Assembly: GCA_916610825.1 (NCBI GenBank)
Contig: OU744452.1
Coordinates: 15,232,110-15,296,109, forward strand
Direction: 5' to 3'
Origin: Haliclystus octoradiatus
Taxonomy: Eukaryota; Cnidaria; Staurozoa; Stauromedusae; Haliclystidae
DNA length: 64,000 nt
The position numbers and the translations under genes are program-made. Each line of letters opens with the position of its first letter. Position 1 is the first letter of the stretch. The notes below the pieces were generated by a model that saw nothing but the letters and a program-made list of their open reading frames with translations, did not search any database and was not told the DNA's origin. Positions 1 through 11,575 of the stretch are shown piece by piece.

Positions 1-1639
1 GATGGAAATTTGTCGGGGGAAAGATAGCCTAGAGATTTGATTGGATTTACAGAGTGATCTGAAAGAGTGTGCTCATCAAATCTAGAATCAAGTTGAGTAC
101 TCATGATTAGGAAAAAGTAGGGATTGACCTAAATAAAATAAACTGTAAATATAAAACGATAAAACTAAAATAATATACAAAACTCATAGTTCCGATAGAT
201 CGTCTTCTTTTGTAACTTCGATAACTTCATCTGAATTTGATTTGATGAAAACTGATAGATAACTTGTCCAAGTTCCTTTGATTTTGTTTGATTTTTTCAA
301 TTTACGACACTCATAAACAATTTTGCTAAGTTTGCTGGGAGATCTTCAGATAGAAACAACCCAGTGTCTTTTAAACGTCGTCTCGAATGGTAGATTCTTC
401 TTCGTAGCCAGACATTAATAAAGTCAGCGTTGTGTTTCAACAATACGGTAGCTACTAGTATTAGAACTTTCAAGTTTAGTAGCTTTGTTTTCCCATTTGT
501 TAATCATAAATGGCGGTAATCTTGCGAACACTGCAAGATTTTTTTGATGGAATAAGATTATTTCGAAATATTCATCAAAATGGCAAAAATCCGAATATAA
601 AATGCTTTATAGCGCCAAATCATGTACAAACATCAATACAGGGTTATTTATCAATTATTATTACTGATATGGAGTATATAAAATCTACTAACAGCAAGAT
701 ATGTCATAAGTCTTTACCCAAAACAATCATAACAAAACGAGGCACAAAAGCATATTCACCTGAAATTTTATATTTTTATTTATTACATTGATCGTTAACT
801 CAAAATCAAATGAAATCTTTAACTATTGAATCCTACATAAGTTAATATACCTCAGCATGCTGAACACCGATATAGATTAAACGGTTCTTATATATCATAT
901 ATGATGATACAGTAGTGTTAAATTTATACAACAACAAAAGTATCTGATCCCAAGAAAATTACTGCACAATGCTTTGTAATATACTTACCACATTCTGGCA
1001 GATAAACAGCAGACTGAAATATAACAATGGAATCATATAGTTTATTGAAAAGTTGTAACATATTCAAGTATCAATGAAATTGGAACAAATAATTATTTCA
1101 GCTTCTTTCCCCCGGTTTCTCAAAAATTTGTCGTTCGTCTACTCATAGGCGAACTTGGTTCGAATTAATGAAATAATTGAAATGTATTTAGTTCGGTTCA
1201 CTTGTATAACCTATGCTTAATTAAGGTATAGATATTTTACAACTTTCTAAAGGTTAATAAATATCAATTTTATATTTTACAATATCACCGAATTCGAAAA
1301 AGACACATAAAATTTATTGCATTACACTAATTCCAGTACTCGGAAAACACGAATGAAAGCGCCATGTCGCATGCGTGTTTATTTAGGCTTCCGTGAGTGT
1401 ATCCCTAATTGTAAAACTCGAGTGATTTTCGAATGCTGTTCTAGTAATATGATTGGCTAACTCCTGTGTTTGGGCAAGCAAGGCAAGGCAAGCCAAAACA
1501 ACTTCGACATAATGAAATGTCACCCAAAAATGTCTGAATAATTGCAAGTAAAAATTCGTTAAATTTAATAAAATTCGTTAAATAAAATTAAAGCAAGTTA
1601 AATTCGTTTAAAAATAGTAAAAATACGTTTTGTTTCACA
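1..1639. other. AT-rich stretch without recognisable gene
   Basis: No supported gene or repeat was recognised. A 93-codon open frame at 510-791 on the plus strand has no family motif, no splice context and the low-complexity composition expected of AT-rich non-coding DNA, so it is not called as a gene. Confidence 0.5.
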
Positions 1640-1786
1640 AAAGGGTTACTGCACGGCAGCCTTGTGTTTGGGTTCCCTGATACCAACACTTCGGGCTCTT
1701 GTTTTTCTGATGCTTTCTCGTGTCTCCCAACATCCCGCGTGTTGGTATCAGAGAACCCAAACACGGCTGCCGTGCAGTAACCCTTT
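1640..1786. mobile_element. 147-bp MITE-like hairpin
   Basis: The two ends are inverted copies starting AAAGGGTTACTGCACGGCAG. The match continues, with small differences, for about 48 bp per arm around a loop of roughly 50 bp. There is no coding capacity beyond the mirror-image frames the arms create. Two other elements in the window (2170-2307 and 13489-13576) share the GGGTTAC-type end. A target-site duplication could not be fixed in the AT-rich flanks. Confidence 0.75.
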
Positions 1787-2169
1787 ATTCCTAGCATACT
1801 CAGTGCAAACACTTTGTAGGTGGAACAGCATGTGCAAGTGCATGAACGCGTTTCTAAAACGGAAAACGTATAGAGATTGAATCCTCTGAATGGAGCTATT
1901 TATATTCCAAAATGTTCCATTTGAATAGAGATATTTGCAAAATTAAATAATATTTATGTTTGGTATTGCGATCGCGTTCTTGATATTTTTTCTGACATTT
2001 TTAAACGTAAACATCCTATTTAAGTCATGTGGCCGTTGATGTTGAGTAGTTGCCGGTCTAGCAATTTAGAAATTGAAAACATTGAATTCAAATTGAATTT
2101 TAAATCATTAATTCAAGATTCAAGCGACTTTCTGCAATATAACCAAACTTGATTATGAAATTTGTTTAA
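1787..2169. other. No gene seen
   Basis: AT-rich spacer between two MITE-like elements. No coding frame, RNA gene or regulatory site could be supported. Confidence 0.4.
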
Positions 2170-2307
2170 TTTTAGAAAAAGGTTACCATACACTTTTGCG
2201 GTGTTTGTATTCATATTTATTACACGGGAAATGGCGTGGAAGACACGATGGATTTGTTGAAAGCGCGAGCCTTTTGGCAATACCAAACATAACCCTTTAT
2301 TCTAAAA
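2170..2307. mobile_element. MITE-like element, same family as 13489-13576
   Basis: It begins TTTTAGAAAAAGGTTA and ends with the near-inverse TAACCCTTTATTCTAAAA, giving inverted termini of about 17 bp on a 138-bp non-coding element. The interior (a GTTTG-ATTCATATTT core) matches 13495-13540. Confidence 0.6.
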
Positions 2308-2968
2308 ACCCCAAAGCTGGAGAAATGAGCCTCAACCGTCACACTTGGACATAATTATAATACCAGTTCCCAAAGTTAAGTTAATTAATCAAGTTTGACG
2401 TGCAAAAAATGATAACTCGTATCCGAAAGTTGAAGCAAAATAACACAAATCTAAGAATCAAGTTTGTTTATACTTCAGAACGTCAGTCCAATTTTGCATT
2501 AATGATTTAGAATTTAACTTGACATCAATAATTTTAATTTCAATGTTTTCGTATCATATTAATGTTAGCCTTTCTCAAATAGAGACAGCCTTTGATGATA
2601 TTTTTCCCTTAAGAAAACGTTGTAGTTTAATTCCTAATCTTTCTTCAGCTATGATCATCTGACAAAATTCTATTATCAAATTTTTCTACATCACGATTTC
2701 TAAACACATGAGCCTAGCAATTAAGTTGCAGGTCCATATTCGATGTTAAGACACATTTCAGATTTTGCTTGAAACATAAAAAGGTATTTGAAGTTTTGTT
2801 TTTGAAATTTGAATGTTCAAAGAGGTAAAATGATCGAGCACGCTCGACGGGAACTGACTCCAACATAGTATTTCCTTTGATAAATTAAAACTATAGTAAT
2901 AATGTTTGCATTACCCGATGCATATAATTATCTAAAAACTGGTTATTCCTATAAAGTAAATATAAATA
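2308..2968. other. Spacer / intron of the PAN-like gene
   Basis: Downstream (minus strand) of the splice donor at 2974-2969. No further exon of that gene was recognised here, so this is probably intron continuing off the left edge. No other feature was seen. Confidence 0.4.
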
Positions 2969-2974
2969 ACTTAC

Positions 2975-3286
2975 GTCTTGATAATATCGAGGGTAGCCAG
3001 TAGTTGTTGCTGTAGCATCATATTTCTTTGTTTTGATCATACAGAAATTGAAGAGCAGACACAAAAAACGATCGAATGGAGTGAGATCTATTGAAAACCC
3101 ACTGCAATCTGTTTCACTGTCACAAAGAATTGCACAATGTACAAGACTCTTTACGCCAGCTGTTTTAATTTCTTCGTCCACGAACATTGGTTCTTCAGCC
3201 ATCTGTGCATAGTTGGTACTACCATAAACAAATACAAAGATATTCAATATGGCAATAAATGTTATTTGAAGTTTTTTAAGCCTCAT
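2975..3286 (-). CDS. First coding exon of a secreted PAN/apple-like protein (partial gene)
   Basis: The chosen Met at 3286 starts a 104-codon frame. It opens with two basic residues and a hydrophobic stretch (about residues 6-21, ending FVFVYG), a good secretory signal. An upstream Met in the same frame at 3331 would bury that signal, so the downstream one is preferred. Residues about 50-80 hold a Cys pattern (HCAILCDSETDCSGFSID, then CLLF) like the core of PAN/apple modules, which bind proteins or glycans in extracellular proteins. The exon ends at a consensus donor, GTAAGT (2974-2969), in phase 0, so the protein continues in exons beyond the left edge. A CAG at about 3303 could be an acceptor for a 5'UTR intron. 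The gene follows the F-type lectin gene on the same strand. The PAN assignment rests on few residues; a novel secreted Cys-rich protein is the alternative. Confidence 0.55.
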
Positions 3287-3470
3287 ATTTCGATATTTAC
3301 AGCTGAAATGGACAGGCATTATGCATGGCATACTAATTCATTAAAACTTGAAACAAATTTAGTTGTTAGCAACTGCCGCTGTAGTATTCTCTGCATTTCC
3401 AATTTGCACGACATTTTAAAACATAGAATCAAGCATTAAATATTAACATCATTCTGATTGTTTGATAATC

Positions 3471-3775
3471 TGACCCCCCGACATTTTTCACATCAAATCG
3501 AGATGATTTTTAAATGGTTTTGAAACCAATTCTCAGTGATTCTACCGTGGCAGAAGCGATCAAATTGCTTGGAAATGATCAATGTTGGGTCAACAAAGAT
3601 ATACTTTTAAGGGTGTTATTGATGTCGGACGAAGATGTTGTTTCAAATTTGAATTATTCAATACTCAAGGATGTTAAATGCATTTTATTTGGTTTATTTT
3701 CACAAAAGTAAGATAATATTATGGCCTGTTTAAAAATCTGAGTAAGACTATCTTAGTTATATTATAATTTCTTGC
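3471..3775 (+). repeat. Interspersed repeat, third copy of the 16.2-16.85 kb family
   Basis: From the run of C at 3474-3480 through 'ttctaccgtggcagaag' and 'taagataatattatggcctg', this closely matches 16540-16850 and the reverse complement of 16222-16500. A 65-codon frame (3514-3711) lies wholly inside it and is interrupted in the other copies, so it is not called as a gene. Confidence 0.7.
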
Positions 3776-5225
3776 TTTTCTATGTTAAAATAATAAATCA
3801 TAAACATCATGTCGTATATGTTTATCATCTACACACATTTAATACTGATGCTTCGTTCAATGGACATAATTCGAGCCAATGGGTATTGGATAAATTTGAA
3901 CACGTGGTTCGATGGTATCTGTGGACAGCACCGATGACCTGGTCTACTGCTGTTGTCTAATACGATTAGATAACGATTGGAAGAGCTTTAGACCAATATG
4001 ATCAAAGAAAATTACTTGTATTAACAGTTTATTGCTAATTACGGTGTCCCATGCCATGACTCTCAGTAGACCTTCTAATAGATTTATCGTAATCTGTCTT
4101 GTAGAGAAATGATGTGTGGTGCATTCAGCCTTATCAATGTGCATATCATGAAACAAATAGGACTGGAATTGTATTCAATTGATTTGGGGTGAATGGCAGT
4201 CACTCGATCAAACACAAAATGGGTCAGGCTGACATTTATCCGTTATTATGCTTTTTGGCGTTTAAGTGACTGCAATTTCTGCACTATCAATCTATTCTAT
4301 CAAACACTCCAATTTCTTATCAGCATTGTACTTGGAAATATCTGTGTTTGCTGGTATCATCAATTCGACAAGTACATATACTAGTTTAGTATCACAAAGT
4401 AATAATCAATCCGAAAATTTGTACTGTTTCGCCGCTGTGCCTCATATATAAAGTTGTGATAGAAGATAGGGCTCAATGTAGTATATAACACAGCTTTAAC
4501 TTTTATTTTATTTTGTTCTTAATTTGATTGACAGTAATGCAATAATAATGCTAATGTTTACATGGGCGGATCTAGGGGTGTGCAAAAGGAGCGCTTGCAG
4601 CCCTTCATAACTTTCGAAATGACGTATCTACTACTTTTAATGAAAACCAAAGGAAAATGAAAGTTTTCATTTTAGCGAATATTCGAGAGAAGAGAACTAT
4701 TTTATTCTTGTTAATCATTTTCTGAAAGATTTTGATCTTGTTTCTTCCAAAGATGTGAATGCCTCGTGAATCATTTTATCAAACCTTTTGATTGGAGTGG
4801 CTTTGATCAATTGCACCCCCTCATATGCAAATGAGCTCGCTTGAAATTACACACGTGATCAAATTTTGCTCAGTTTTGTATCCTGATTGGAGCGGTTTTG
4901 CAACATCAAATGCACCCCCTCATATACAAAATAGCTTGATCCGAACCATATCAAAATAATCTGAACCAGTAAAGAAACTGAAATCCAGATTAATCTGTTT
5001 TTTGCCACTGCATTTCAAGGACTTTCAGCTAAAATTGGAGTTGAGCAAGCTATTTTAGCACTATTCGATGAGAATGAACAGGACCTGAAAGTTATTTATG
5101 ACGAATTTATGTTTGGAACGCTCTTTATTCGTTTTCTTTCTTCTGGTGAATATTACGATTTGATAGATGTATGTTGTATTGGAATAGAAACGCAGAAATA
5201 TATATAGCCTAGGCCTACCTACCAA
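3776..5225. other. No gene seen; short duplicated segment inside
   Basis: AT-rich sequence with only short, unsupported open frames. At 4791-4830 and 4884-4932 an imperfect direct repeat carries 'gattggag' followed by 'tgcaccccctcatat'. At 4563-4577 the string 'gggcggatctagggg' resembles the termini of the repeat family at 11455 and 63862. Confidence 0.4.
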
Positions 5226-5237
5226 AGTTGTTGGAAT

Positions 5238-6360
5238 TTGGAAAGCTGTGAAATAAGGAAAGGAAAGCAAGGACACTTTGCTTCAAGTAATGAAATTTCA
5301 TGGATGATTTACTTCATGTTCTGTATCATGTTCATGTTCGTCGAAGTGAGGCTTTCATCAAGAACGGACGGTGTTTCGGCGAGCGGTTTCTCTTTGAAGT
5401 TATATTGGCCATTACGCTCACTTTAATTAGTTGCTGCAGCAGCCAGAATATTACCATCACTCCACCTCCCGAATCAAGACTTAAGCCAAGATTTTGTCGA
5501 CGAGGTTTCCCTTCTCAGAAAGCACTTGCTGCAAGAAGAAAGCGTAGCTCCGAACATCATAATAGAAACAGGAAACAGAAATCGTCACAAACCGAGGTCT
5601 TCAAGTTTGATTGGATCAGAACTGCGATCTTGCAATCGAGTTCCTAATGGAGATAGCACACTGTCTCCTTCAGCGAAAAGACCTTCTTCGCCTAATCGTA
5701 TTACTACGTCCAATTCCAGAACCCTGAAGTGTCCGTGGCGACAGAAAGAGTTAGCTACACTCACACGTAAGTAAAAGTTTTTGTTTGTTGCTGTTCTGGA
5801 ACATCGTATTATCCAGGATGACCCTATCCGTTATGCTGATTTAGATAATAATTGTACATCGTCTGCTAAATGTTATGGTGTTGGTGGTGTAGGATTTATG
5901 TGTAATCCGTGTGTTGATGTTCGTTATGTTCGTGTAAAGTCTCATTCATCCCGTATTCTAGAAGTGTCTGTTAAATTATTTGATCGTCTCGTGCATGTTT
6001 TCTCTTTTTATTCTCCCACTTCTGTTAGACAGATATTCGAGGCCTCCCTTTTTTATGCTCAGTTATCTTCAATCTTAGTTAATATTCCATCCCGTGATGC
6101 TATCATGTTGTGTGGTGATTTTAATGCGTGTTACCCCTCGTCATGTAAGACGTAATTTGAATGATAATTCCCCTTATTTAATTGATCTTATTAATCTCTA
6201 TGATATAACTCAGTTAAATTCTGTGCATAGTAAACCTCTATCAAGAAGCGCTACTTTCTTTGGTCCGAAAGGCCGGAAAGAACGTCTTGATTATATTCTC
6301 ACTAATTGTCAACGCTTATTTTACGATTGTGATACTATAGCACCATTTGCTATTCCATTA
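5238..6360 (+). pseudogene. LINE A, 5' part: APE-type endonuclease (broken)
   Basis: Decayed open frames encode the N-terminal half of a non-LTR retrotransposon polyprotein. Reading through one TAA near 5773, the frame shows RTLKCPWRQKELATL, then VAVLEHR (metal-binding Glu strand), GVGF, FSFYSPTS, GDFNA (about 6115-6129) and, after a frameshift near 6150, ERLDYIL (about 6278-6300). The final SDHRLV motif is absent here but present at 8362-8382, at the start of the next LINE A segment. LINE A is therefore split by LINE B. In an intact element this domain nicks target DNA to prime reverse transcription. Frameshifts and stops make it non-functional. RTE-like affinity is likely from the RT half; the clade is not proven. 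Confidence 0.75.
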
Positions 6361-8335
6361 ATTTTTCGCGACACCTCCCTGATGAGATAGCCTGTAATTT
6401 CAGTTTTCAGTCCGTCTCAGTAAATTCTGTTGATAAGATAATTACAAAAATGAGGAACAAAAACAGCTGTGGTCTTGACAATATCTCAAATCAATGTTTA
6501 AAATCAATCAAAGATCCTTTACTTTTTCCATTGACATATCTAATCAATTTGTCTATAAAATCAGGCTACATCCCTCACTTATATAAATGTGCCAAAGTTT
6601 TACCATTATTCAAAGCAGGTGACAAGCACACTTTCTCAAACTATAGACCAATCTCAATTTTGCCAACATTTTCAAAGGTCTTGGAACGTGCTGTATATAA
6701 CCAACTTTATTCATATATCGCTGATAATTTCTTATCACAATTTCAGTTTGGCTTTCGCAAATTCCACAATCCTGTCCATTGTATTTCAATTTTTTTACAA
6801 AATCAGTTCAAAAATTCAAACGAAAAGTATCATGTTGGTATTTTTTTGGATCTTAAGAAAGCTTTTGACACTGTGTCTCATGATATCTTGCTGTAAAAAT
6901 TATCACACTACGGTTTGGATAGCCAAGCCCTAATATGGTTTAAGAACTACTTAAAAAATCGCACTCAATTTCTATATTTTGATGACACCATTTCAACTCT
7001 TCAATGTAACATCTTTTGTGGTGTGCCACAGGGTAGTATCTTAGGCCCATTTCTTTTTCTCATTTTTATTAATGACCTTCCGTTATGTTCAAAATTGGAT
7101 GTAAACCTTTTTGCTGATGATACTACGTTGCAGCTGTCTGGAAGTGATATAAAAACCCTTGAAAATAATGTTAATCACGAGTTAAGTTGTGTTTCTCAAT
7201 GGTTTGCTGATAATAAGCTAACACTAAATGAAAATAAATGTAAGTTTATTCTTTTTGGCAATTTCAAATCATCTGATTTTAATATTTCTATAAATGGTCA
7301 ATTATTGGAGCGATGTGGCACAGATTTTAAAGCAAAAGCTGTGAAATTTCTTGGTGTTCTGATTGATAATAGGTTAAATTGGCCAACCCATATCAACCAT
7401 GTTCGATTAAAATTGCAAAGAAGCATTTATTCAATTGTGCGAATCAAAAACTTTTTGAATTTTAACCATAAACTTCGAATCTACAACGCAATCGTTAAAC
7501 CTCACTTATAATATGCTCTTGAAATTTGGGGAAATAGTAAGCAAATTAAGCCCATACTGTTTCTGCAAAAAACATGTGTCCGGGTTATTATGTCAAAACC
7601 AAGGACAACACACTCGGATCCTCTTTTCAAAAGTCTGAGTCTTCTAAAAATTGGTGATTTGTACAACGTTAAAGTATTTGCACTCCTGCATTCAGTCATC
7701 AAAAACCGTTGTCCCACTTCGATATCCACAATTTTTCAATTTCGAAAAAACCATCGGCGGCAAAACAACGTTTTTATTCCACCTTTCGCCAGATCTTCCT
7801 TGCACCAATGTTTCCCCTCTTACCATTTCCCAACATTATAGAATTCTTTTACCTTCGATTTTAGTTTGCAGCTTCCGATTTCTAGTTTCACTAGCTACCT
7901 AAAAAAGTACCTGATTGACAAATATAACACAACATGCACTGAACGTGACTGCTATATATGCGATGCAAACTAACAAATAGACCAAATCCTAATTTATCTT
8001 TTTTCATCTTTCGTTTCCTTAAACGCTGATAAAAAATTGTACCTACTGTATTTTTTTGAAATTTGTATTAAATTATTGGAAAACACTATTACCATATATT
8101 ACTTTTAATTTCAAAAGGAAAATGTGAAAACATATTAAGTAGGCCTATTATAATATTTCTATTTACTAATCTAATAATATTATTCATATGCCTATATACC
8201 TAATTTCTCAACTATTTGAGGATTTTATAATAACTTGTTAATTATGGGGTCACCCAAACAAACAAGCAGTTTTGCTTAAGGGTTGACCCTGGTCATAATT
8301 TATTAAGCTTATTTTTTATAAATATGTATCCTTTT
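6360..8335 (+). pseudogene. LINE B: reverse transcriptase and 3'UTR, CR1/L2/jockey-like, inserted in LINE A
   Basis: The RT reads nearly continuously from about 6365 to 7780. Motifs in order are NYRPISILP (about 6640), FLDLKKAFDTVSHD (about 6845), a stop TAA at 6894, GVPQGSILGPFLF (about 7020), the catalytic FADD box (about 7109-7120) and KFLGVLID (about 7346). A stop at about 7509 precedes YALEIWGN and a frameshifted C-terminus ending CYICDAN near 7970. There is no endonuclease, so the copy is 5'-truncated. The 3'UTR (about 7975-8335) contains a GGGTCACC / AACAAGCA / GGGTTGACCCTGGTCAT stem-loop-like tail. Versions of that tail recur at 20110-20170 (minus strand) and once in every lectin unit. 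Few lesions suggest a fairly young but dead insertion. The exact ends and target duplication were not resolved. Confidence 0.8.
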
Positions 8336-8336
8336 T

Positions 8337-10397
8337 ATGACCAAATATATATCACATCACATCACATCTGATCATCGTCTTGTTTTCTCTTGCATGAAAC
8401 GACGCATCCGGTACTGCAAGGAAAGCAAAGGAAAGGCGGGGACATCCCTTTGTTGGGAAAGTCTTTCAGAGTTTTCACAAGCGTTTAACGACTGTCTTGA
8501 GAATTCTCTTGTTGGACAGCCCATAGAAGGTGATTTACCCATTCTTTCTTCAGCCATCATCAAAGCAGCCGAGACCAGTTTGCTGCGGAGAGAAAGACAA
8601 TGGTAATGCGTCTCTTTGGACAATGACGCAATGATCACACAGGTAAGAGACGAATTGAAACTTGCTAAAAAACAATTACGTGATTGTTCTCCTGCTATAC
8701 ACAATATCAGTCTTTTACAATCTATTAATAATAAAAAAACAATAGATCTTGCTGCCGCTCATAACGCCCTAATTGAGCGGGAATTAAACGCTATATATTA
8801 GAGGTAAAAGCGGCTAGTAACGGTAATAAGCATTGTATAGCATGGAAAGAGATAACGCGTCTTAAAAACCCATTCCACAAGCCCTTATTAGTTGAGGCGT
8901 ATGATTCTGTCGAGGAAAACAGTATCATTCGTAATTATTTCTATGATTTATATAATCCCCCATCCTGTCTACTATCGTTAAATAAATTAGCACCACCGCC
9001 CAATTTCTCCCCTCCTGATATGTCCAATTATAACACTTCTCCTATTACTAATTACGAATTATGCTCTATTCTATTTTCATGGAAATCACTTGCGTCTCCT
9101 GGACTAGGTGGACTCTTGTACAAAATGAGCTACTTACCATCGTAAATGCCGTTTTGTCAGTGGAACAACAAGTACCAGGTCAATGGCGAAGATCTACCGT
9201 CATCACCCTCAACAAGAACTCTTCTACAGACCTAGACAAACAGAGGGGTATCAATTTAAGTTGTAATGCAGGGAAAGCTAATAATAAGATTCTACATAAA
9301 AGGCTGGCGTCAGTAATTGACCCATATTTAAGATACAATCAAAATGGTGGCAGGAGTAGCCGATCAACCTTAGGCCAAATTTTATCAGCTAGGATATTGT
9401 TATAAGGCTGTAGGACACATCAAAACGACATTGTTGCAATTTTTATTGACTTCAAAAAGGCCTTTGACTCTGTCTTAAGATGCAGAATCCCAGAAATAGT
9501 ACATTTCGATAATGTACCTGTATTGTTCTTATCGATGCTATTATGTCCTTTTATTCTTCTACTTCGGTTTTTGTTAGAACTCACTATGGTGATACTGACG
9601 ATTTCCCGATAGCTTGTGGCGTACTACAGGGTGACACATTGTCCCCTTTTTTATTTACTCTATTTATTGATTATGTTTTTCGTATTTCATGCCCTGACTG
9701 TTCCGGTTTTACCCTTGATCGTCGTAGGTCTTCATGTCATCCAGCGCGCAGCGTATGGGACCTCTCATTCGTTGACGATATTGCTATCTTAACAAATAGC
9801 ATTTCTGATGCACAACAACTTCTTAATGAAGCTGAACGGGTTTGTAGAGCGGTAGGCTTAATGATAAACACGACAAAGACGAAATTTATTGCTTTAGGCT
9901 TAAAACAGGCGCAGTTTGCTACATCAAATGGTGACATAGAACGTGTAGATTCGTTCAAGTACCTAGGTTCTGTACTTCCATCATATTCAGATGATTTAAC
10001 CCAAAGTAGAGGCCAGTCTTGGGAAGCCATTAGAGGTCTGAATAAATTTTGGGCATCCAATGTCAACACTGACGCTAAGTTAAGACTATTCAGACACACA
10101 ATAGAACCTGTTCTATTATATGCATCTGAAACATGGATTCTATCAACCTCACTATTGACCCGACTTGACTCAGCTTATGACGCCATGCCTTGGCATGCTT
10201 TAGGAATACATTGGCCCAACTTACTGTCGACTGCTAACCTTAGAAAACTTTCCCCTTCTGCCTCTGCTATTGCTCACCAATTTCAGATGTCTTTTTTATG
10301 TTACATCGAAAGATCAAAGACGTATGCCCCTCAACAGCTCCATGACATCCTTCACTGGCAAAAAAGGAGATGTTTCGACGGGGATATGGAAGAGTAG
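8337..10397 (+). pseudogene. LINE A, 3' part: end of endonuclease plus reverse transcriptase (broken)
   Basis: It resumes with ISHHITSDHRLV (the closing endonuclease motif, about 8352-8382), completing the domain broken off at 6360. RT motifs follow in several frames: GQWRRSTVITLNK (about 9178), KANNKILHKRLASVI (about 9272), IDFKKAFDSV (about 9445-9474), GVLQGDTLSPFLFTLFID (about 9618), the catalytic box as FVDD (about 9769-9780) and FKYLGSVLP (about 9955), then LYASETWILST (about 10118). The ...ETW... thumb segment and the xxDD context resemble RTE-like LINEs of marine invertebrates; the clade call is inference. At least three frame breaks (near 8606, 8800 and 9405-9543) show it is dead. The longest intact piece is 9543-10397. 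Confidence 0.8.
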
Positions 10398-11330
10398 TAT
10401 CTTTTCATAATGTTTTGTATTGTGAATTGTCTTATTTACAAGTTTCTTTCTCTTTCTATTTCTGACCGTGATTTGTGGCGTTATTTGTATAGCAAATATG
10501 TAAGGTGAAGAGGGACGGCACATTCCTATAATGTGACTGTTTATACTACACTATGTTCTGTATCCCGTCGACCAATTATCTTCGACTATTTGTTTGTTTA
10601 CACTTTCTTTGTGTTTTTATGTTATGTTGTATAGCCTAAGCCGCATGCCCACGTTTTGAAGTACGAATTAATATGAAATGAAACCTTATCCTGATGGATG
10701 TTTTGTATAGCCTCGACCCTTTCGTCGACTGTTAGTGTATTTATAGGCAACTACCCTTGCGTTTATACATTTTGTTGTGTAAGTAAGCCAGGACGCCACG
10801 TTATGATTCAAATTTCAAGTTTGAAACGAATTATGAAACGAAATTCCGTTGATGTTCTAAATCACGTTTTGTATTCATTCGGTATTTTTTTCGACTGTTC
10901 TTTTTGTTTACACTTCCTTTTGTTTATAATTTTATATATTTTGTTGTTTAAGTCAGAGTTCAGAACTGCTGATAATTATAAACTCAGTGATACATACTGT
11001 GCTTGTGTTTTATGGATTATTTCCTATGGACTATGGAGGTGAATATTTTTCTGTTGCTACTCCCATCTTATGGATCAACTTACCTGGAATATTTAGAGCT
11101 TCCTGCACATTGAATGAATTCAAAATCAAACTAACACAAGTATTTTTTCTATAGCCTATTGTAATTAGCAGGTTAATCATAAATCTGGTTATTTTTTTCG
11201 GTTTCACATATATGTTAATTTAATCTGTTATTAATATTATTATAGTTAATATTTTACTTTGATTATTGTGAAGCGCTTAGAGAAATGCTATATCGGCATT
11301 ATTTAGCATTATATTGGTATCTGAGTATTA
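10398..11330 (+). repeat. Probable LINE 3'UTR with internal repeats and a stem-loop-like tail
   Basis: No coding motif. Variants of a 'ttttgtatagcct ... tcgactgtt ... tttgtttacac' block recur around 10550, 10690 and 10865, as in repeated 3'UTR segments. The end, 'gtgaagcgcttagagaaatgctatatcggcat' (about 11268-11300), resembles the widespread 'AAGCGCTTTGAGA ... GCTATAT' tail of several LINE families. It may belong to LINE A or to a separate truncated copy. A 114-codon frame at 10698-11042 is not supported as a gene. Confidence 0.5.
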
Positions 11331-11454
11331 TATATTTTGAGTCAATTCAATTTCTTATTGATATCATATCTGAACTTATTGTCATTTGAAAATTGATCTT
11401 GAGACCAAGAAACTGCGTTTATAAGCGTTTAGAAGGCTTTAAATTTTCAAACAT

Positions 11455-11575
11455 TTTCTGGGGGGCATGCCCCGGACCCCTAGATGGACAGGGCTTCGCC
11501 CTACCCCGACCCCGAAAGGCAAATTCTTGCACTCCTTGGGATTTTTCCTGCATCCGCCCCTGAATGTTCACATCG
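11455..11575 (-). repeat. GC-rich interspersed repeat with GGGGCGGATGCAGG end
   Basis: Read on the minus strand it runs GGGGCGGATGCAGG, then GGGCGAAGCCC, then GGGTCCGGGGCATGCCCCCC. The same order of blocks occurs on the plus strand at 63866-63960. Its high GC content stands out against the AT-rich surroundings, pointing to a dispersed element terminus rather than a gene. Confidence 0.6.

Noticed and set aside
5238-5774. Separate secreted protein gene upstream of the LINE endonuclease
   Set aside because: The frame joins the endonuclease frame through one stop codon and matches the usual lead-in to that domain, so it belongs to LINE A.
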